Shown: positions 59,000 to 64,000 of the stretch, piece by piece
How the letters are laid out: each line of letters opens with the position of its first letter
Position numbering within the stretch: the stretch's first letter is position 1
From: an uncultured Campylobacter sp.
Lineage (GTDB): Bacteria > Campylobacterota > Campylobacteria > Campylobacterales > Campylobacteraceae
Direction: 5' to 3'
Assembly (NCBI RefSeq): GCF_937980635.1
Contig: NZ_CALJPG010000008.1
Location: forward strand, 1 to 64,000
Length of the DNA: 64,000 nt
Notes under the pieces: generated by a model
What the model was told of the DNA's origin: nothing
What the model saw: only the letters and a program-made list of their open reading frames with translations
Database searches by the model: none
Position numbers and translations under genes: made by a program

Positions 59000-60637
59000 C
59001 TACATCATTCCGCCCATGCCACCCATTCCGCCCATATCAGGCATTGGAGGCATTGCAGGTTTCTCCTCTTTGATCTCGCTTACGGTCGCTTCGGTCGTTA
59101 GAAGCAAGCTTGCGACAGAGACCGCGTTTTGAAGCGCAATACGCTCGACCTTGACCGGATCGATGATACCTGCCTCAAACATATTGACGTACTCGCCGTT
59201 TGCGGCGTTGAAGCCGAATTTTTTGTCTGAGCCTTGCTCAACCTTATTAGCTACGACACCCGCGTCAAATCCCGCATTCTCTGCGATCTGGCGAAGCGGA
59301 GCGAAAAGCGCGCGCTTAACGATGTCTGCGCCGATAAGCTCGTCGCCGCTTAGAGCTAGCTTTACGCTAAGTCCCGCTCTGATTAGCGCAGCGCCGCCGC
59401 CGATTACGATACCCTCGTCTACGGCTGCTTTAGTTGCGTTTAAAGCGTCGTCCACGCGGTCTTTTTTCTCTTTCATCTCGGTTTCGGTCGCAGCGCCCAC
59501 CTTGATAACCGCAACGCCGCCGCTAAGCTTAGCCATGCGCTCTTGAAGCTTCTCTTTGTCGTAATCGCTCGTAGTCTCAGCGATTTGAGCTTTGATCTGC
59601 AAAACGCGCGCGTCGATATCTTTTTTCTTGCCCGCGCCGCCTACGATAGTGGTGTTATCTTTGTCGATCACGATGCGCTCGGCTTGTCCAAGATCAGCCA
59701 TAGAAGCACTTTCTAGCGTTCTGCCAAGCTCCTCGCTGATGACGGTACCGCCTGTTAAAATCGCAATATCTTCAAGCATCGCCTTTCTGCGATCGCCAAA
59801 TCCCGGAGCTTTGACTGCCGAGATGTTTAGCACGCCACGAAGTTTATTTACGACCAAAGTCGCAAGCGCCTCGCCCTCGATATCCTCGGCGATGATTAGA
59901 AGCGGTTTGCCGCTTTTTTGAACCTGCTCCAAAACTGGTAATAGGTCTTTTAAATTTGTAATTTTTTTGTCAAATAGAAGCACTAGCGGCGAGCTTAGCT
60001 CGACTAGCATTTTCTCGGCATTTGTAATGAAATATGGGCTTAGATAGCCGCGGTCAAACTGCATTCCCTCGACTACGTTTAACTCATCGTTGATCGATTT
60101 TGCCTCTTCGACGGTTATAACGCCGTCCTTGCCTACTCTTTCCATAGCGTCTGCGATCAGATCGCCCACCGCGCTGTCGTTATTGGCAGAGATCGTAGCA
60201 ACCTGAGCGATCTCTTTTTTGCCACTTACTTTTTTAGAGGATTTTTTTAGCTCCTCGATAACCGCAGCGCTAAATTTATCCATACCGCGTTTAACCTCGA
60301 TAGGATTTGCGCCCGCAGTTACGTTGCGTAGACCTTCTTTAAAGATCGCGTGAGCTAGCACGGTTGCTGTAGTAGTGCCGTCGCCTGCTTGATCGTTGGT
60401 TTTGCTCGCTACTTCGCGCACCAAAGAAGCGCCCATATTCTCTAGCGTATCTTTTAGCTCAATCTCTTTAGCGACGGTTACGCCGTCTTTTGTAATCGCC
60501 GGAGCACCGAAGCTCTTTTGGATTAAGACATTGCGACCGCGAGGTCCCATCGTAACTTTTACAGCGTCGTTTAGCTTCCTAACGCCCGCGTAGAGTTTGT
60601 TTCTTGCGTCGTCTGAAAAAATAATCTCTTTTGCCAT
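59000..60637 (-). CDS. groL: Chaperonin GroEL
   Basis: About 545 residues from the ATG at 60637 (AAGGATTGAAA upstream; the ATG at 60643 overlaps that site). Begins MAKEIIFSDDARNKL. The 60-kDa subunit of the GroEL folding cage, with 'GPRGRNVLIQKSFGAP', the ATP loop 'NDQAGDGTTTATVLAHAI' (about 81-98), the apical 'LLIIAEDIEGEALATLVVNKLRG', and the C-terminal repeat GGMGGMGGMM. Co-transcribed with groES, 12 bases apart, under HrcA/CIRCE control. Confidence 0.99.
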   Translation of the reverse strand: MAKEIIFSDDARNKLYAGVRKLNDAVKVTMGPRGRNVLIQKSFGAPAITKDGVTVAKEIELKDTLENMGASLVREVASKTNDQAGDGTTTATVLAHAIFKEGLRNVTAGANPIEVKRGMDKFSAAVIEELKKSSKKVSGKKEIAQVATISANNDSAVGDLIADAMERVGKDGVITVEEAKSINDELNVVEGMQFDRGYLSPYFITNAEKMLVELSSPLVLLFDKKITNLKDLLPVLEQVQKSGKPLLIIAEDIEGEALATLVVNKLRGVLNISAVKAPGFGDRRKAMLEDIAILTGGTVISEELGRTLESASMADLGQAERIVIDKDNTTIVGGAGKKKDIDARVLQIKAQIAETTSDYDKEKLQERMAKLSGGVAVIKVGAATETEMKEKKDRVDDALNATKAAVDEGIVIGGGAALIRAGLSVKLALSGDELIGADIVKRALFAPLRQIAENAGFDAGVVANKVEQGSDKKFGFNAANGEYVNMFEAGIIDPVKVERIALQNAVSVASLLLTTEATVSEIKEEKPAMPPMPDMGGMGGMGGMM

Positions 60638-60649
60638 TTTCAATCCTTT

Positions 60650-60913
60650 TTATTTAATTATGCCTAAAACATCTTCTAAATTTAAGATAAGGTATTTCTT
60701 ATCATCTAAGCTAATCTCGCTGCCTGCGTATTTTGCAAACGCTACGGTATCGCCATTTTTGACGCCTTCACATTCGCTGCCGACGGCTACGATTTTGCCG
60801 GTCGAAGGCTTCTCTTTTGAAGCATTGTCGGGGATAATGATACCCGAAGCGGTCTTTTTAGTTTCTTCCTCGCGCTCGATTAGAACACGCTTGCCAAGTG
60901 GTTGAAATTTCAT
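60650..60913 (-). CDS. groS: Co-chaperonin GroES
   Basis: An 87-residue GroES, the lid of the GroEL cage. 'FQPLGKRVLIEREEEEK'-type start (here KRVLIEREEETKKTASGIIIPD; mobile loop at about 15-30), 'GKIVAVGSE' and the closing 'YLILNLEDVLGII'. First gene of the groESL operon. Ribosome site AAAGGAC just before ATG. Confidence 0.98.
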   Translation of the reverse strand: MKFQPLGKRVLIEREEETKKTASGIIIPDNASKEKPSTGKIVAVGSECEGVKNGDTVAFAKYAGSEISLDDKKYLILNLEDVLGIIK

Positions 60914-60946
60914 TTCAGTCCTTTCTTTGATTTGTGATTTCTAAAA

Positions 60947-60973
60947 TTGGCACTCAATGTGTTTGAGTGCTAA
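60947..60973. promoter_or_regulatory. CIRCE operator (HrcA site) of groESL
   Basis: On the minus strand TTAGCACTC, 9 bases, GAGTGCCAA; the consensus is TTAGCACTC-N9-GAGTGCTAA with one mismatch. It lies between the promoter and groES, so bound HrcA would block transcription until heat shock. Confidence 0.93.
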
Positions 60974-60974
60974 G

Positions 60975-61003
60975 ATTATATGCAAAATTTAAAATCTTGT
61001 CAA
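60975..61003 (-). promoter_or_regulatory. Consensus sigma-70 promoter of groESL
   Basis: On the minus strand TTGACA (61003-60998), a 17-base spacer, then TATAAT (60980-60975): an exact match to both hexamers at ideal spacing. The -10 box abuts the CIRCE element. Such a full -35 is unusual for Campylobacter. Confidence 0.92.
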
Positions 61004-61118
61004 TAGTTTATGAAAAATTTTTATAAAACTTTAGTGATTTTAACTCAAGTATTGAGATTTCAAACGTTAAATTTTAAGGGCTATAATACCCTCAAATTTT
61101 AAATTTTAAGGGGACGAA

Positions 61119-63365
61119 ATGAAAATTTTCGGCATAATCGCAGGAATTTTAATCCTGCTTATCGTAGGCGCGGGCTGCCTATTTTTCAGCGATTTTGGCA
61201 ACAATCTTACTAAGCCTTACATAGAAAATTTGATCAAAGAAAAAAGCGGCCTTGACGTGAAGCTTGAGAAATTCGATCTAAATTTCGGCGATCTGGACAT
61301 TAGCGCCAACGTAAATAACGCCGCCAATGTAAACGTAAAGGGCAAATATTCGCTTTTTGCGCGCTCTTTCGATCTTAACTACGACGCAAATGCGCACGAT
61401 CTAGCCAAGCTCGGCATAAAAACGAGCGAAGGACTAAGCCTCAAAGGGCAAATTTTAGGCGATCTTGACAAATTCGGCATCAACGGCAGCGGGCGGATTT
61501 TTGATAGCAACGTAAAATTTTTAGCAAATTTAAAAGACCTCAAACCGCTTGATCTGCAAATCGACGCTAAGGGCCTAAACGTCGAAAAGGCCCTTGCCGT
61601 AGCCTCTCTGCCGATCTACGCAAAAGGAAATATCGACGTGCTCTCGGACATCAAGGCTAACAGCGGCGGCGCGGAGGGCAACGCGAGCATCAAGAGTTCA
61701 AATTTGATCCTAAACGAATCTGCGTTTAAAGATATGAATATTTCCATCCCAAAGGGCGTGCAGATCACGCTAAACTCGGACATTACGGCGCAAAATGACA
61801 TCCTGCGAGCAGCAAGCAAGATCGATTCGACGCTAGGCAAAATCAGCGCCGAAAAGTCGGAATTTGATCTAAAAAACAAAACTTTAAACTCCGATTTCAA
61901 TCTAAGCTTGCCCGATCTAGCGAAGCTTGAAAGCCTTATCGGACGTAAAATTTCTGGCGACGTTAAAGCAAACGGAAATTTAAAGACCGATTTTTCTACG
62001 CTTGAGCTTTCAAACTCGCAAATTTCGGCGTTTAAAGACGCGCTTAAAGCGGATGCCGAGGCCAAATACGATCTGAAAAACAAAAACGGCGAGCTGTCCG
62101 CGAAGCTAAATGCAAACGATCTGGCCGCGCTGCAAAACGTCCTTGGGGTGAAGCTGCAAGGCAAGGCAAACGGCGAGCTTAGCGCGGCTTTAGCGCGAAA
62201 TGAGCTTAAAAATCTAAGCTTAAATCTAAACGCTATGGGCGGCAACCTGAATGCGAGCGGAAATTTAAGCGATCTAAAGCTTAAGGCGAGCAATCTAAAT
62301 CTGGCCGTGCTTTCGGCTCTGTTTTACGGCAGCGCGATCGGAGAGGGCACGATAAACGGCGATGCGAAGTTAAGCTTAAAAGACGGCATCAACGGCACGG
62401 CGCAAATTTCGCTCGCTAACGGCGCAATTTTTAAGAAATTTTTAGACGGCGCGACGGGTAAGAACTTCCCGAATGATCTAAAAGCGGACGCGCAGGCGCA
62501 GACAAATATCAAAAACTCCGTCGCGACCTTTAGCGTAAGCGCGAACTCCGATCTGGCGCAGCTTCAGAGCCTAAACGGCACCTACGAGCTCAAAAATAAA
62601 GCGCTTAAGGCAAACTACGCGCTGCTAATCCCGAGCCTGCAGCGACTAGAATTTTTCTTAAATCGCAAACTAAACGGTAAAATTGCCGCGACGGGCGAGC
62701 TTTCGCACGACGGCAAGAGCCTGTTTGCGACCATAAATTCCAAGGTCGCAGGCGGCGAGCTAAACGGACAGATCGCGGGCGATGAAGCGAACTTTAAAAT
62801 CCAAAATTTCATCGTCAAAGAGCTTACGACGCTTCTAAATATCGATCATGTCTACGACGGCACGGGCAACGCAAATCTTACGTATAACACGAGCTCGCAC
62901 AGCGGAAAATTCGACGCGATCATCAATAACGGCCGCCTTCCTAGCGGCGGACTGATCGATAAAATAGGTAAAATTTTAGGGCGCGATCTAGGCGGCGAGG
63001 TCTATAACGACGCCAAAGTAAACGGCACGATCAAGCAAAATTTAATCAATTTCAACGCCGATATGAGCGCGCAAAAAAGCAAGCTAAACGTTACCGGCGG
63101 CACGCTGGATAGCAAAACGGGCGCGATTTCGGTACCGGTTAAAGCAAATGTCGAGAAAACGGACTTTGAGATAAACATCACCGGCACGATCAAAGAGCCG
63201 AAATACGACGTGCGATCGGACTATCTAAAGGGCAAGCTCGACAAGCAGATCGGCAAGGGCATCGACAAGCTTTTCGGCGTGAAAAAGGACGATAACAGCA
63301 GCAAAAACGACGCAAAAAAAGAGAAGTCAGACGCGATTAAGGGGCTGATAAAAGGGCTATTTTAG
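61119..63365 (+). CDS. AsmA/TamB-like inner-membrane-anchored envelope protein
   Basis: A 748-residue protein with one N-terminal TM helix (FGIIAGILILLIVGAGCLFF) and a long periplasmic part made of repeated beta strands with alternating hydrophobic residues ('LSLKGQILGDLDKFGINGSGRI', 'LKANGNLKTDFSTLELSNS', 'GTINGDAKLSLKDG'), as in AsmA-type beta-groove lipid-transfer proteins. The end is a Lys/Asp-rich tail (KLDKQIGKGIDKLFGVKKDD). AsmA relatives bridge inner and outer membranes to move phospholipid; that role is inferred from fold pattern only. It is single, divergent from groESL, with an AAGGGGAC site before the ATG. Confidence 0.8.
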   Translation: MKIFGIIAGILILLIVGAGCLFFSDFGNNLTKPYIENLIKEKSGLDVKLEKFDLNFGDLDISANVNNAANVNVKGKYSLFARSFDLNYDANAHDLAKLGIKTSEGLSLKGQILGDLDKFGINGSGRIFDSNVKFLANLKDLKPLDLQIDAKGLNVEKALAVASLPIYAKGNIDVLSDIKANSGGAEGNASIKSSNLILNESAFKDMNISIPKGVQITLNSDITAQNDILRAASKIDSTLGKISAEKSEFDLKNKTLNSDFNLSLPDLAKLESLIGRKISGDVKANGNLKTDFSTLELSNSQISAFKDALKADAEAKYDLKNKNGELSAKLNANDLAALQNVLGVKLQGKANGELSAALARNELKNLSLNLNAMGGNLNASGNLSDLKLKASNLNLAVLSALFYGSAIGEGTINGDAKLSLKDGINGTAQISLANGAIFKKFLDGATGKNFPNDLKADAQAQTNIKNSVATFSVSANSDLAQLQSLNGTYELKNKALKANYALLIPSLQRLEFFLNRKLNGKIAATGELSHDGKSLFATINSKVAGGELNGQIAGDEANFKIQNFIVKELTTLLNIDHVYDGTGNANLTYNTSSHSGKFDAIINNGRLPSGGLIDKIGKILGRDLGGEVYNDAKVNGTIKQNLINFNADMSAQKSKLNVTGGTLDSKTGAISVPVKANVEKTDFEINITGTIKEPKYDVRSDYLKGKLDKQIGKGIDKLFGVKKDDNSSKNDAKKEKSDAIKGLIKGLF

Positions 63366-64000
63366 CGCGTTTGCTCTTATTTTGGCGATTTAAATTTCGT
63401 GCAGCAAGCCGAGGCAAACATAGCGTGAATTTGAAATTTCAAACGCGCGCTGCGAGCGGAAATTTTTAGAATTTTAAAAACGCAAATCCGCGAAACAAGC
63501 ACTCTATGAAACGGCTTGTTTTTGTATATTTCGAGCTTTAAATTTAAAGCCGATTTTACGGAAGCTGAACCTCTTGCGACCGCGCCTTTTTTTGCTAAGC
63601 GCCGCAAAATCGCCGAAATTTTAAAATTTAAGCGAAGCAGCACGGGAAAAACTGCAAAATTTCAAAATTTGGCGCGAGGCAAATTTATCAAGCCGAATTT
63701 ATTAAATTTAAAGCCTGCTGCGGTTTGTATTTGAGTAGCGCCTTAAATTTATCAAAAAATGCGGTTGTCAGCGCGGGCATATCAGCCGTGTCTGCATTTT
63801 AATAACGGCTTAAATTTACGCTGAAGCTGCGAATTTAAATCTCACGCGCAATCCTTAAAGCTGCGATGAATTCCGCGCGCCTAAATCCGATTTATGAATC
63901 GGTTCGCAAAATAGCCAAATTTCAAAGTCGCATTTTAAAATTTCGTGCGCCGCGAGCCTAACGCTTTTTGAAATACTTAGTCTCGATACTGCGCGCCGTG
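63366..64000. other. 635 bases without a supported gene
   Basis: Apart from a terminator hairpin near 63493 this stretch is AAATTT-rich; a 72-codon frame at 63516-63734 and an 88-codon antisense one overlap the hairpin and lack ribosome sites, so I left them out. A gene may begin beyond 64000. Confidence 0.55.
63493..63521 (+). terminator. Terminator after the AsmA-like gene
   Basis: AAACAAGC (63493-63500) and GCTTGTTT (63514-63521) pair perfectly with a 13-base loop and are followed by TTGTATATTT. It is about 130 bases past the stop. Confidence 0.55.

Noticed and set aside
61616..62293. 225-codon frame antisense to the AsmA-like gene
   Set aside because: Ser/Phe/Leu-rich mirror of a Lys/Asn/Leu-rich repeat gene; no ribosome site.
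1..64000. tRNA, rRNA, CRISPR arrays, insertion sequences or prophage
   Set aside because: I looked for tRNA T-loop signatures, regularly spaced repeats with unique spacers, transposase motifs and phage genes, and found none I could support by eye.

Overview
The window reads as one contiguous piece of a Campylobacter chromosome, probably one of the higher-GC oral species (C. gracilis, C. showae or C. rectus type; the species is a guess). Four things point there: the futalosine menaquinone gene mqnE beside glmS, a purine permease and a purine phosphoribosyltransferase; gene orders I recall from C. jejuni (aroB, MscS-type channel, mtaB, FtsH-like protein; aspS-adk and ppa near nadK-recN; tatD-lytic transglycosylase-rlpA); a groESL operon under a CIRCE element; and intergenic DNA saturated with AAATTT/AAAATTTT. 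I found no tRNA, rRNA, CRISPR array, prophage or insertion sequence.

Layout. 0.3-6.0 kb: minus-strand operon metG, a Lys/Ala-rich protein, a MurF-N-terminal-like protein, ubiD. 6-11 kb: pseudopilin-like protein, GT-C membrane protein, purine salvage pair and mqnE, all minus. 11.1-14.1 kb: glmS and a membrane protein, plus. 14.8-16.6 kb: tgt and a small excalibur-domain protein. 16.8-21.5 kb: a seven-gene minus-strand operon around an unusual P1B-type ATPase; this is the most interesting part of the window and looks like a ferrosome (fez-like) iron-storage organelle locus. 21.6-29.3 kb: mogA, an FtsH paralogue without its zinc-protease motif, mtaB, a mechanosensitive channel, aroB and a TrkA/RCK-type protein. 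29.6-33.7 kb: TonB-dependent receptor, YihY-type membrane protein, and an orphan gene behind palindromic sites. 33.7-42.9 kb: a frameshifted VbhA-like antitoxin remnant, then rlpA, mltD, tatD, recN, nadK (minus) and aspS, adk, an OB-fold protein, ppa (plus). 43-50.3 kb is an accessory stretch: a leucine-rich-repeat protein, decayed coding DNA, ppk, and a tandemly duplicated pair of cysteine-rich Sel1/Hcp-like secreted proteins with a decayed third copy. 50.5-58.4 kb: a large Ala-rich membrane protein, dnaB with an unusual 250-residue tail, ispG and a basic secreted protein, separated by long AAATTT-rich spacers. 59-63.4 kb: groES-groEL and an AsmA-like envelope protein.

Functionally the window is mostly housekeeping (translation, quinone and isoprenoid synthesis, cell-wall remodelling, chaperones). 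Overlaid on it are iron handling (TonB receptor, candidate ferrosome operon) and a rapidly changing set of secreted or repeat proteins. All functional statements come from reading motifs by eye; no database search was possible.
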